Assembly (NCBI GenBank): GCA_000711775.1
Contig: ARYC01002620.1
Coordinates: forward strand, 22,153-86,152
DNA: 64,000 bases
Direction: 5' to 3'
Source: Oxytricha trifallax
Lineage: Eukaryota; Ciliophora; Spirotrichea; Sporadotrichida; Oxytrichidae
Shown: positions 37,201 through 48,550 of the stretch, one piece after another
How the letters are laid out: every line of letters begins with the position of its first letter
Numbering within the stretch: the stretch's first letter is position 1
Made by a program: the position numbers and the translations under genes
Notes under the pieces: generated by a model
Database searches by the model: none
What the model saw: only the letters and a program-made list of their open reading frames with translations
What the model was told of the DNA's origin: nothing

Positions 37201-38037
37201 ATATTAAAAGTGTACTGAATCAAATTACAATTACAAGATTCACAAATTAGTGCCAGTTATAATTATTAATTTCAAATCTTTTATTGCATTCCTCTAAAAT
37301 TTCCATTTCAAATGTATTTTAACAATAATGAATTTCTTCTTCTATAGCTAAATATGTATGTAATTTATTTTTTAACTTTTCCAATACTTTTAAAATTTAT
37401 CAACTAATTTAATATGTTAACAAAATAAATATTGAAATATATAGCGCATTTGTCATGCATAAGTTGATATTGAAAGGGCTGCCCTTTAAATTAGCATAAA
37501 CTATTGAATTCATATTTGAGTAAATTTTATTTTGCTACTTCCCCTACCGCATCTTTTACATGAAAGTTTTAATGAGTACCAAGGCATTTATGTACTTCCA
37601 AATCATCATACACTATTTCAAGGTAATTTTCTACACATTTTTGAATAAATTTTGAGTATGTGTGAGTCTTATTTATATGTATAGATGAACTCATATTTCA
37701 AGATGAACAGAGATTACAGGGAAAATTATCTTAAAGAATTATAGGAAGCTAAGGAAATAGAAAAAGAGGGAATAAAGAAGAAATTTGAATTTTCATCTTA
37801 ATACCCAAACAATTTTAAATTTATAATCTCAGTTTATAATTATTTATAAGTAGGGTCTTTCTTAAAAATATAAGGTGAAATCTGCAAATATTATACAATG
37901 TAAACTTGAAAGACTTTAATGCCTATATGTTGCATCCAACACTTGTATATCAAGATCACTACCCAGTAAATGAAAAGAGATCCCTTAAAACTATCGGAAT
38001 AAGAGCCATCATCCTTATCTTCAGCTTTGTAAAACAA
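34281..38037 (+). CDS. Partial sterol O-acyltransferase/DGAT1-like (MBOAT) gene
   Basis: Start ATG 34281 (MKPQITSIKVDTNQKQ). The diagnostic block at 34780-34950 reads YNEFVARPSLLDQIYQDSS then FKGVMRCSLFIAFIYVVNAI, matching the F-x-ARESLLDE ... FIAL region of sterol O-acyltransferases. The next block (35047-35163) is IKAEFILDKWFNMIVDNISI with a membrane helix ending LVYLWTNM. After a ~2.2 kb insert carrying the Rep element, blocks at about 37530-37810 and 37905-38037 give YFPYRIFYMKVL, a charged loop, and YPNNFK ... MLHPTLVYQDHYP, equivalent to FAPTLxYxxxYPR of SOAT/DGAT1. The catalytic region (FYxDWWN and the His) is absent, so the remaining MDSs must lie elsewhere. It should make sterol esters or triacylglycerol in the ER. 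Confidence 0.7.
35177..35486 (+). repeat. Left terminal inverted repeat of Rep element (310 bp)
   Basis: Inverted copy of 37020-37329. It contains two 17 bp direct repeats ATTGTACAATGTACAGT at 35347-35363 and 35414-35430, plus a third partial copy AATGTACAG at 35460-35468. Each holds palindromic TGTACA units, so they resemble iterated Rep-binding sites. That role is inference. Confidence 0.85.
35601..36947 (+). CDS. Rep-like SF3 helicase, internal TGA at codon 337
   Basis: ATG 35601 opens a frame of 448 codons ending TGA 36945-36947, broken once by TGA at 36609-36611. The N-terminal ~230 residues contain HYFVLEIDSD and KNYFSKQEYLG; a canonical HUH motif is not convincing, although YFSK fits the Y-x-x-K pattern. 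The C-terminal domain is clear: Walker A GHPNTGKTT (residues 273-281), Walker B IVIMDEI (315-321), and motif C VIAISNQLP about 50 residues later. A conserved-looking EGYPVNLKYKSP and an Arg-rich region follow. This order defines SF3 helicases of Rep proteins, used to replicate small DNA elements. The internal TGA lies between Walker B and motif C; without readthrough the product lacks motif C. Confidence 0.75.
37020..37329 (-). repeat. Right terminal inverted repeat of Rep element (310 bp)
   Basis: Reverse complement of 35177-35486, with the same TGTACA-containing iterated motifs facing inward. No mismatch was noticed on reading; a few could have been missed. Confidence 0.85.
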
Positions 38038-38103
38038 TAATATACTATCTCGAGAGATATTTGAATTATTACTTGTTTTTTTTAGTAATATATCTAAATT
38101 ATA

Positions 38104-39970
38104 ATGCCCTATGTCAAGAATTTTATGAAATTTAATGAGGCATCAAAGGAGACTGAAAAGAAAGAAAAGATTGTGGAAGCTGAGACCATAGAAGCCGAGA
38201 AGATTAGAGAAGTCGTTGCTGGTGAAGAAGCCATAGCCTCTGCTTCAGCTGCCGAAGCTACTGCTATCAAGGAAGATTGCGAGAAAGAACTTACTGAAGC
38301 TATGCCCATTCTTAAAGCAGCTGAGAAAGCTCTTCAATGTATCTTTATATTCATTATACTATAATAAAAACTACAAAAAAGCATGTTAGAATTTTCATAT
38401 ATTATTTTGGGTGATATTGATCAATAAAATAATGTATCACAAAGAATGATATCACATTCTTGAAAAAGCTACCACAGCCCCCTGAAGACGCTAAGATGGT
38501 GCTCTCAGCAGTTTGTGTGCTTATGGGTCTCAAACCAGATTCAAAGATGGATCCAAACACTCAAAAGAAGGTCTATGACTACTGGCCAGTCGCAGTAAAG
38601 ATGATGAACTAAGACGCTTTCCTTAGGTCATATTTATTTTAATTGCTTTATTATTAAATCATAAATGGAGAAAATGCATTTTATGGTTATAAAATATATG
38701 AAGTTTATATTTTTTTTAAAATGTCACTTCAAGAATACGATAAAGAAAATATCGAGGAAGACAGAATCAAGAAGTTACAAGAATTCTTGAAAAACCCTAA
38801 ATTCGAAATTAATCACTTGAATACTATTTCAGTTGTAGCTGCTAACTTGGGATCTTGGGTCATTGCTATGGATAAGTTCTATAATCCTAAAAATAAATAT
38901 AAAACTTCATTTACTTCTCTACATAATAAAAATTCCACAATTAAATATAAAGAAATATTGAATGTCAACTTGATCGTTATGCCTAAGAAAATGAAGCTAG
39001 CTGAAGCATAGGGCAAATACGAAGAAGTCGCTGGTAAGCTCAGAATCAAGCAAGAAGAATTACGCATTGTCCAAGAGAAGGTCGATGGTTTGAAGGCAGA
39101 TCTCAAAGCAACTAAGGACTACAAGCAGTAACTTGAAAGAGACGTGGCTGATTGCGAAGCTAAATTAGATAGAGCAACTAAGCTTATCGGAGGTCTCGGT
39201 GGAGAGAAGGCTCGTTGGAATGAACAAAGTGTTATTCTTGGAGGAGTCTACAAGAATCTTACTGGAGATGTACTCGTTGCATCAGGTATGATTGCTTACT
39301 TAGGTGCTTTCACCTCTGTATTCAGAGATCATTTAAGTGGTGAGTGGGTGCAATAGTGCATGGATAAGAAAATCCCCAATGCAATATTATAGTAGTCATA
39401 GACTTATATTTCCCTTTGATATAATTATGACAGCCCCTTATAGATTAAAACAAATGTTTGTTTTGCTTATGCTCTAAATAAAACATAAATATGCAGGTTC
39501 TTTCTCTTTACAAACCATCTTGGGTAACCCAGTCTTGATTAGAGAGTGGACTCTAGCTGGTCTCCCCTCAGATTCCTTCTCAGTTGAAAACGCTATCATT
39601 ACTTAAAAAGCAAGAAGATGGCCACTTTTCATTGATCCTCAAGGTCAAGCCAATAAGTGGATCAGAAATATGGAAAAGAAGAGAGAAATGAAAATCATGA
39701 AATTCTCTGATGGTAACTACCTTAAGATTCTTGAGAACTGTAAATGTTGTAATTTAGTTTTGGGATATTTTTAACAACCATTTGGATATTTGGAATAAAC
39801 TGTATATATTTTTATAAACTGTATCAGAGTAGGATACCCAGTACTTATGGAAAATGTGTATGAAGAATTAGACCCAGCAATTGAACCCTTATTGCAGAAG
39901 CAAATCTTCAAGAAAGGAAACTCCCTTAACATCAGACTTGGAGATACAACTATCGAGTACTAAATAAACA
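38104..39970 (+). CDS. Dynein heavy chain block: stalk, microtubule-binding region and AAA5 start
   Basis: Six short coding blocks separated by 60-120 bp AT-rich inserts. In order: the first stalk coiled coil (38104-38336, Glu/Ala/Lys-rich EAEKIREVVAGEEAIASASA); the base of the microtubule-binding domain with PPEDAKMVLSAVCVLMGLKP; YDYWPVAVKMM and SLQEYDKENIEEDRIKKL; LGSWVIAMDKFYN; the second stalk coil with LRIKQEELRIVQEKVDGLKA and LIGGLGGEKARW; and AAA5 with PVLIREWTLAGLPSDSFSVE, ARRWPLFIDPQGQANKWI and VGYPVLMENVYEELDP. These are standard axonemal dynein motifs. The block begins and ends in mid-protein, so other MDSs are needed. It would power ciliary beating. Confidence 0.88.
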
Positions 39971-40163
39971 ATAAAATTTATATTTTTAATTTACATATTT
40001 TTGCATTAATTTCCTCCCCCTCTCTCCTATGTCATAAAAAAATAAAATAATTTAAATAAAAATTATAGACACTTTAATTATAATTACGTATTTGTTTGTA
40101 CATATGATTCGATTTCTATATCTATTTTAATTTGTAATATAAATTTTAGTAAACATATTATAA

Positions 40164-43100
40164 ATGTCTTTAACCAAAAGAGACCACACTCCTACTTTAA
40201 ATAAATCACATATTTTACTCGATTAATAGTAGAAAATAAAACAAAACTTATTCTTACCAATACTTAAGAGCAGGAATAATAATAGTAATAATAGTGGGGT
40301 GTTGTTAGTTCACTCAAAGACTAGCAATATGGTTGATAATTTTAATTATAGTAGACTAGATGAAAGTATAGAATAATATATAAATTTATATATAAGGGAT
40401 TACACTTTATAGTATAACAATAGGAAAAAGATATAAAAAATAAATTAAAGATTTATGATCAAATTAAGTATGTCAAACAATAACAGCAGTATATCACCTC
40501 AAAGAAATCATAAACCAAATGAAACGTATATAATGAGTGGAAGTAACTTAAATAATTATTAAGATAGACATTCATAAATTAACTCCTCAAAGCTGCATTT
40601 AAAATGGTACTGAATTACTTCAATTGATTAATCTATATATAATTTTTTAATTCAAGTTTACGACCTATATATCAACAAGGCAGCACTAATTCTTAATAAA
40701 ATTAATTTCAAATGCCCACGAATACAAACATAACTTCTTATTAAAGTTCGATCTATAATAAAATTGATAATTCTGCTAACTATAATTCGTAGCAACATTA
40801 ACATTACTCAAATAACCTAGGATTGATCAAGAAAAGTCAAAGATATATGTGGTATTTAGTATTAAATAAACAAAATTACTTAGATGTATGAAATTGATTT
40901 CATTTTTATATATATTTAAGATAGATAAGTCAGAGAAGGAATAGCAAATCTCAAATTCCAGAAAACCTTATCTCATTAAATTCAAAATTTATATTAGAAC
41001 CAATAAAAATTATAGCAAAAAGATCTAATTAAAAGACTAATACATCAAGGAACTAAGGGGATTAAAGTTTCTAATAATAGTACAATATGACTGTTCCATA
41101 CCCAGATTAATAGAACTATGAGATTATTTAATATATCTTTAATTAAAAGTTTAATATATCTTTAATTAAAAGTTACTCAGTTTTTATCATATTATTTTAC
41201 TACACATTTATAATAAATAATGAGACAAATTTAGAAATGCTTAACAATTCAAGATTATAGAATTAGGATCATCAAAATAATAGCTACTAAATTGTGATAA
41301 AAAGCTCATCACCTCGAAATAATAAAAAGTTTAATATAAACATAGCAAATAGATAAAATATTAAGAATAAACAGAGAAAGTAACTTTTGGACAGTTTACT
41401 ATCTAAGAATTGTATTGATAAATTAAAGGAAAATATATAAAAATTTAGATTAATTCATTGTAAAAATGAGAAATTCAGTTGTTTACATTTTACCCTTTTT
41501 TAGAGTAACTTTTAATTGTAAATTAATTGAAAATAAATTTAAATTATTGAGGAATATTTGGAATTTTTATGTTTAAATATTTTAACTTTTTAATTATATT
41601 ACTAAATTAAAGCCTATTTATTTTTTCAGCTGGAAAAGATTCAAATTGCATTAATTATTTCCTGCAAGCTATATAAATTATTTCTCCTCGTACACTCATT
41701 TCTCAATTAATGCATTTATAATTATGATTCTATAATACTACTTCTAATACTGTTGATGTGCAACAAATCAAATTGTTTTCCAATTAATTAATAAAAGAAA
41801 AATATAATGACAAAGGATTGTTCCTGGATACTTTAGATATCTAAGACCCTGATAAATTAGCTGATCAAACCTAAATATAAATTCAAGAGAATATCAATAT
41901 TTCTCAATTAGAATAAAAAGATACAACACTTATAACTGAAATATAAAGTTTCCTGAATAGTGAAATTATGGTAACCCCCAAAGTATAATTAACAGCTAGG
42001 CATAATAATATCACATAAAGCCACTTTGATTAATAGAATGAATCAATGCAATTGTAAGCAAAATCTCAAATTAATATATAAAATAAAAATGCTCAAAGAT
42101 TAAAGCCAATCAAAGAGATTAATTTTCAGCCAATTCTCAGTAATTCATAGTTAAAACGACATCAATAAAGTTAAAGTAAAACTCAAATGGAAAATTAATC
42201 AGAATTTACAAATAAATTAGATACTATTCAAGAATTTCAAACGATTTAAGCGCTATAATAACAAAATAATTCAAGTAGAAACATATTTGAGGGGGGTTAT
42301 ATGAATTAGCAACAATTTTCTCAAAAATCAGTGATGATTAATAATAATTAATAATACTAGAGTTTGGGTTTGACAATCAGAAATTTCAAACATCTAAAAA
42401 CTGAGATTAAAATCATGAATGATGAAGATAACTCAATTGATTAATTATCTCACAGAAATGATAAATCTTTGTAAAACTTAAATACATAGGGCTGCAATAG
42501 AAATCTATTGAGTATCTAATCTAAAAGTGAAATTAGGCTAACAGATAGAATAATGCAGAATCATTAAGTTAAGATAGTTGATTAAAATTAAGAAGTGTAA
42601 AGAGAGAGAAGTTAGATATTTGATTAACCATAGGTAAATATCAAAATGTCTTAATTAAATCTTAAACCTGTTTTAAAGATACCTATTACTCTTAGAGAAA
42701 CTGCATATAATTTTTTCTTAAATAATAAATGAATTGACGATGTTTAATTAAACTTTTCAAAAGAAGAAGAAGCAATCTCAAGCTATTAAAGATATGATAA
42801 AGTAAATCAGAGATATGGAGTTCAAAATCAAAGAAGCAAAAAAGAGAAACATTTTGCTCTAAGATAAAAACAATCATAAGCAATAGGAAATTTATCAAGA
42901 CCTAAAAAGAATGAAACTTCTAAAAGAAAAACCATAGACCTTGATAGAGGAATTTTCCAAAAACCATCTATCGAGGAGCTAACTTTCAAAAATATACTCT
43001 TCAAGACAGTAATTTAAGCATTCAATCACAGAAATATAAGATAGCAACCTATTAAGTTATGCTCCCAAAATCAATGAGAAATCTTTCTTGAGACTAGATT

Positions 43101-45456
43101 CAAGCATGTTAAACTTAAACTCTTCTTATTAATAGACTCCTCAAACCCTGAATATAAACTCTTCAAGAAGTATAATAAACAATCACAGATAGAATAAGTT
43201 CTTGTTTTCTTAAGATTCACATGTTCAAATTATACCAAATATACACATCAATAACGATCTTAATATGCCTATTGAAGATAAATTTAGGCAAACCATTCGA
43301 ATTGCTTAAATGTATGAATATTATTACACAGAGCGTATGCGAAGTGAAGCTGACAAAGCTAAATAGCGAAAGTTTGAGGTATTGGTTATAATAATTTAAA
43401 TTGTATATAATGTTTGTTACACTTTTGTAACAAAGAATCTGATGAGATGGTTATAGATATAATCAAAGAAGACAACTTAGAATTAAAAAAAGTCATTGCA
43501 TGTTATTAATAGATTTATGCTTAACTGTCCGAAGTAATGAAAAATAGGGATAAGCAGGACACAGAATTTATCACCAATAAAAACATCATGTAAAGTTAGA
43601 GAGCATTATTAACAGAGTCAAGAGATAGTTATAGCAGTAGCTTGAGAGAATCTAAGGAATCATTTTAGGTAGTCAAATATTATTTTTGCTTTAATTTTTT
43701 ATAGATTAAAAACAGAATGAGCAAATAAATGAGAAAAGAAAGAGATTTAAGGGATTAATAAAATATGAACTTAATACTAAATTCTATCGATAAACTAAAA
43801 TAAAATAAATCTGCAAATTTATTAGACATACATGAGGCAATTATCAAGTAATATTTTCTGAAAATATTTTTATTTCAATATAGTTTGCTGTCAAGTGTAC
43901 TTTAGTAACATAACTTTGCAATAATAAATCTTCAAAAATAAATTCTTAAAAAATACTTAAACGTTCCTTATAAAAACTCAAACATTTTCCAATAAAAAGC
44001 AATATTCTTGCATGACATGTCAGAATTGTAAATATTCTAGTTAAGTAATAAACCTTTTCCCTAAAAAATAATACCAAAAAGCTTTTAAGATTTTGAGAGA
44101 GATATACATTAAAATGATATTGGGTTTCTGAAAATTATTAAGGATTTTGAAAACAAGCCTCTTTTTGCAATATAAGGGTTAATAGATCAAAGAAATGGTG
44201 TGTAAATATAGAGCAGTTATTATGAATAGCAGTACGAAAAAACTTTAATTGATTTGACTTGTACAATGTTTGAACTTATCATTAATCAATACTTGATAGA
44301 TCACAAAGTTCTTATTTAAGAAAGTAAAATTATTGGTAAGTTATTGACAGATTAAATGCTCAAATAAATTTATGTTTCAAATTTTACAACAATTTACTTA
44401 AACTTTGTTTTGCGATTATAGAGATACTATCAATTTGCAATACTATTTTGAATCAAAAGTCTCATAAAGATGCAATAAGCATGATAATGAAAGTGTTACC
44501 GCCACTCTTAGGCTACAAATACTGTTGTGCTTTCCTCTATGATCCTTAAAGTAATTTTTCTTAACAAAAACATCTCATAGTCTTTTCATACAATTTCTAT
44601 AGACAACGACATATTTACTATCTCAAGCTTTCAAACGAAATAAAAATCAATGAAACCAAACTAAACTCTCTCTATCTCAGACTAATCCCCTTGGATCCGC
44701 TTTCCCAAAACTTTAGGCCTAACAGGTCTCGCTTTGACTCAAAACTTAATTATTTACTCAAATGATGTGAAGCATGATAATCCCTTTTTCAATAACAACT
44801 TGGATAACTTAATTGAAGTGAAAAACATAAAACATTTTGTAGCTTTTGAAATTGGCTTACCCTCAGATGAAACTGCTCAAAATACAAGTAGTGAATATAC
44901 TAAAGTTGGGGTCATCTAGTTATTCAATAAAATTAATCAGGATTTGATAAATGCAGAAGATATGGTAAGTTTTATAAATTTCATTCAAAGTCATATCCTA
45001 TCTGTAGAATACTGTCAATATAAAATCTTGTAAATGTTAAAATACATAAACTATTATTCTCATTTTATACCTCAATGTGAATATATACATTATTAAGCAT
45101 TTTTCAATTTAATTTTAATAAATGCGCTTCGATTATTCCTTGCTACAGCTTTAGACTCAATAACTATACTCAACTATACAGTAAAAGTGACTGTAAGTGT
45201 GACCTAAGAACTAAATAAAATAGTGGAGACTTTGGCTATGAGAGATGAAAAGCGTATGACTGGAAAGATGTCACTTGAGATGCTTGAAAAGAATCTCAAC
45301 AACATGTATTTTTTAATTAAGTTTTTAGTTATATTTAAATAATTAAAAAATATTATGAAATAAAGTATTTCACTCTTGGATACATGCTAAGAACTAAGAA
45401 ATGAAGAATTTGCTTTTAAATATAATTATTCAAGTCTATATTAATAATAAAAATGA
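40164..45456 (+). CDS. Large Asn/Gln-rich coiled-coil protein with GAF-like C-terminus
   Basis: ATG 40164 (MSLTKRDHTPTLNKSH). The first half (to about 43300) is Ser/Asn/Gln-rich and low complexity, then coiled-coil blocks (DNLELKKVIACYQQIYAQLS; RKERDLRDQQNMNLIL). From about 44080 there are globular blocks such as FLKIIKDFENKPLFAIQGLI, MKVLPPLLGYKYCCAFLYDP and FVAFEIGLPSDETAQN followed by VGVIQLFNKINQDL. The last pattern (GVIQLFNK near the end) resembles GAF domains. The end is TGA 45454-45456. At least eight AT-rich inserts interrupt it, one holding a 2 x 23 bp tandem duplication. Exact function unknown; a ligand-sensing or structural ciliary role is possible. Confidence 0.6.
41127..41172. 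repeat. Tandem repeat 2 x 23 bp
   Basis: Two adjacent copies of TTTAATATATCTTTAATTAA plus AAG, in an AT-rich insert between coding blocks of the large Gln-rich gene. Probably a slippage duplication inside an intron or IES. Confidence 0.85.
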
Positions 45457-45623
45457 TCCAATATTAACGAAAAAATAATCAAATTATTTTTAACATTCTT
45501 CCCAGATAAGTATTAATGAAATATAATATATAAATTTCAGCTTAATTGGCAGATTTTATTATAAATTGAAATGAAATTCACTTGACGTGATATAAATATT
45601 TTTATTATTATAATCCAAGCATT

Positions 45624-45700
45624 CAAAACCCCAAAACCCCTTAATGAGGTTTATAAGTGCTTTGATTTGTAGGGAATTTGTTAGGGGTTGGGGTTATTAA
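45624..45700 (+). repeat. TBE copy 1 terminal inverted repeat, left (77 bp)
   Basis: Begins with 17 bp of C4A4 repeat, followed by a TBE-specific sequence ending in GGGGTTGGGGTTATTAA, so telomere-like G4T2-type blocks occur at both edges of the repeat. Identical to the reverse complement of 49620-49696. Confidence 0.95.
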
Positions 45701-45742
45701 TAGGTTTTAATGTGAAATTTACAGTAAATGAATTTAATTTAA

Positions 45743-47017
45743 TCACTCAAAATGCACTTTTGGATCATGTGGGAGAGGTCGGAAGTTTATCTTACTAAAC
45801 CACAACTCTATCTGCTCCATTGATATGTCTGATCTTGAGTTTGGTTTAATTATTATTGACTCTGCCATTTGTTTCATTGATTGAGATACTCTTGTTTTGT
45901 CAATAAATTACTTTATTCTTTGTTTAGCATCCTTCTCGCATCTTGTAGAGTAGTATTCATTGCGAGGCATATCACACTCTATTATTATTGCTGCTAAAGC
46001 CCACACATCCCACTAAAAGTCTCCATCTTCCAGTCTTCTCTTTCTGGATAGTACCCTTGCGTTCCCAATACAGTTCCAAGCCTTGATACTTCCACTCTAT
46101 AGGCTCTGTTGAAATCGATTATTGCTACTATTACAGGTGAGAAGTTTATAATTATATTTTCTGGCTTCAAATCTCTGTGAAAAAACCCTAACTTATGAAG
46201 CTCTTTAATACCTTATACGGTCTGAGTTCCTATTTATCCAAGTTACTTATGATTCCTTTGATCAGTTATGAAATCTCTAAGGGTCATTTCATAGAGTGGA
46301 AGTCTGAAAGCAACATGATCCTTGGCAAGGAGAACAGCATCTAGCTTGATTAAGTAACTACACTCTTTTAACTTTGCTTGAGTGAGAACTTGATACTCAT
46401 TTGTAAACTCCATCTAATATTTATCATCACTTAAGAGATAGTTGAAGGGATACCTTGTATGAGTATTGATGATAATTGATAACTTTCTTATCAAAGGAGT
46501 CTTCTAATATTAGGTATCTTTAAAGAGAAGTATCTAGGTCAATTTAAGCAAGAACCGGTATTTTCTTGTATTGAATCTTGATCATAATTTTTGTTATTTC
46601 ATAGGTCAGTTGGTTGCGTGCCTTCCTAACGTACTCTAACTCTCTTGCTGATTCAGGCACTACGACCTTAGAATATTCCCTCGCTTTTCTTTTGTTGAGA
46701 AGCTTCAGCTCAACTTCATGATTCTCAACCTCTATATCTTTCTTGCGAGCTTTTAATAGATGCTTCTTCAAGTCTCTTGTATGAGAGTATTGCTTATGGC
46801 ACTCAAAGCAGTCATACTTTCCATCTATTTTATCATGCTTTAAGTATACAGTGGGCTTGGCTTCTCTATGCTCTTTCTTATGTCTGTACCAGCTTGATTT
46901 ATGAGCAAAATCTCTTTCACATAGCTCACAAAAATAGACTTCAGCTTCTTCAGTTTGTATAGGAATTTCATTAATACCTTTCTCCTCCTCTCTGACTCCC
47001 ACACACTTATTTGCCAT
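45743..47017 (-). pseudogene. TBE zinc-finger/kinase-like protein (57 kDa type), frame-broken
   Basis: ATG at 47017. The N-terminal part has two C2H2 zinc fingers (YFCELCERDFAHKSSWYRHK; YDCFECHKQYSHTRDLKKH). After a basic linker the frame shifts near 46470, and a kinase-like domain follows with LHKLGFFHRDLKPENIIINF (catalytic loop HRDLKPEN), IIDFNRAY (DFN in place of DFG) and WDVWALAAIIIECDMP. A second frameshift lies near 46020. The frame ends TGA 45743-45745. Zinc finger plus kinase is the known make-up of the third TBE protein. This copy cannot encode a single full product. Confidence 0.85.
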
Positions 47018-47755
47018 TTATTTTCTATTATTAATTTCTATTTTAATAACAGAGACCTCAAGTGATAGCTCTGATAGTTCCTTATAAGAGTTCATCTCAC
47101 AGCTATCACACTTTTTATTGCTGCCAAAGGTAAGTCTCATTTAGTTTGATGGAAGTGCTGTTGTTTTTCTAAAATGTTAGCGCTCATATTTAAATTTGAA
47201 TTTAAAATTATAAAACTGCCTCTATAACTGAGAGCTTATATGAGAGCTTTGCAAGCCTATAAGTTTCAAGGAAAATTTTTAGAATATTAGAGAAGAATTA
47301 TGAGTGTTAAGAGACGATCCAGCTCTAAATATGGGTGAGGAAGTAACCATTATTTCTATCAATAATAAGTTGATTTCAGCACGTACCGATTTAGGAGGTG
47401 CACCTAATTAAGTACGTACTGCTTTAGGAGTTATTTTGTGAATTTATGATTAAATTTAGGGTGCTCCTAATTAAGTACTACCTTTTATTAATGCTCCTAA
47501 TTGAGTACTAGCATTTTAGGAGGTGTTCCTAATTAAGTAGTACGTACCAATTTAAATTAAAAAATATGGAACTTTAACAATAGAAATTGATATCAATCTC
47601 TCAAGTTTGAAACCAGTTCTCAAAACCTTCTCCATATCCTTCTAAGAGGTTGACCTCCTATAGGATGCCCATATTTAATAGTAAGTTTTACAGAGGTATA
47701 CAATTGAAATCAATAAACTTAAATTCGAATATCATTTTTTAGATCTGTAAACAAG
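47018..47755. other. TBE copy 1 intergenic spacer
   Basis: Divergent promoters for the zinc-finger/kinase and 22 kDa genes should lie here. It contains several short repeats built on AATTAAGTA/GTAC (47385-47550, e.g. AATTAAGTACGTACTGCTTT), palindromic at GTAC. Confidence 0.6.
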
Positions 47756-48541
47756 ATGGAGTCAAAGAATGATGTAATGAAAAGAGTGCAAGCACAAGAA
47801 TTGATTCAGAGATTTAGAAGCAAGGAGGATTTGCACCGCTACTTGGTGCAGCAAGGTAATAAACTCATAGTTGCTATGTTTGATTATGTAGTTGGTTTGT
47901 TCTTGCCAACGATGGAAGGTACCAAAATTTCATTTCTAGGGCGATACTCTGCGAAGAGAAGAAAGCATTGAAAACTTAAGATGTAAAGTTTGCAGAGATT
48001 CCAAACTATCCAGAAATCTCAGTGACTAACTTATATAATGGTGCTATGAATGACCCAGAGGTTTCGCAGTACTACCTACTAAGAAGCAGTTGTCAAATAA
48101 ACAACCTGAAAGAAACTATTTCTTTGGCATACTTGCAACAATTAAAGGTGATTACTTGAAAGAAATTATTCAAGAATCTCATAAGAAAAGGTACAGCATC
48201 TCTTCAGAAGATAAGGACAAACAAGGAATCAAGATAAGTGAGAGCTGGTATCAGAGCTGCAGAAGCACCCTTATATTTCAAGTAAGATTTTTTAGCTTAA
48301 CCCTTTAGAAAAATCTGGTACTGGCATCTTCTTGATAAAGAAATAGAGCAAGCTTCACAGAGAGCGAAAGTCGCAGACAAAGTATGAAGTCAGCAAGAGA
48401 CTTTATTCAAATATTCAGCCACCAGAGTCAATGAACATAGATGCTGGAGCTGGCAGTAAGAGAAGAAACTTAGGTGGAGGGAAGTAAGAAATAGAAGAAA
48501 AGAAAGAGAAGCCAGCTCCCTCTAAAGAATTTTAAATGTGA
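47756..48541 (+). pseudogene. TBE 22 kDa protein, frame-broken
   Basis: ATG 47756 opens MESKNDVMKRVQAQELIQRF and reads through VVGLFLPTMEGTKISFL, then hits TGA at about 47969 because of a frameshift near 47940. Downstream sequence in other frames (IPNYPEISVTNLYNGAMND; KKQLSNKQPERNYFFGILAT; ESMNIDAGAGSKRRNLGGGK) matches the same protein in TBE copy 2. At least two further frame changes lie near 48070 and 48290. TGA at 48539-48541 is the ancestral end. Function of this TBE protein is not established. Confidence 0.85.
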
Positions 48542-48550
48542 CTTATATAT

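Larger units (their letters stand above)
35177..37329. mobile_element. Rep-helicase element with 310 bp terminal inverted repeats
   Basis: A 2,153 bp unit bounded by inverted repeats 35177-35486 and 37020-37329, equal in length and apparently identical when read base by base. It encodes a single gene (35601-36947) on the plus strand, much richer in G+C than the surrounding DNA. Its ends (ATTATTG...) do not carry C4A4 repeats, and it has no DDE transposase, so it is unrelated to the TBEs. The gene product has a superfamily 3 helicase domain of the type found in Rep proteins of small circular or linear ssDNA replicons. Near-identity of the two ends points to recent mobility or gene conversion. 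I do not recognise it as a named ciliate element. Confidence 0.8.
35155..37358. other. Insert (candidate IES) bounded by 9 bp direct repeat AAATATGTA
   Basis: AAATATGTA occurs at 35155-35163, in the coding block ending WTNM, and again at 37350-37358. Joining the flanks at this repeat extends the membrane helix in frame (WTNMYVIYFLTFPILL). The insert consists of the Rep element plus only 13 bp on the left and 20 bp on the right. This is what a pointer-bounded IES derived from a transposon would look like, but chance repeats of this length are possible in AT-rich DNA. Confidence 0.45.
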
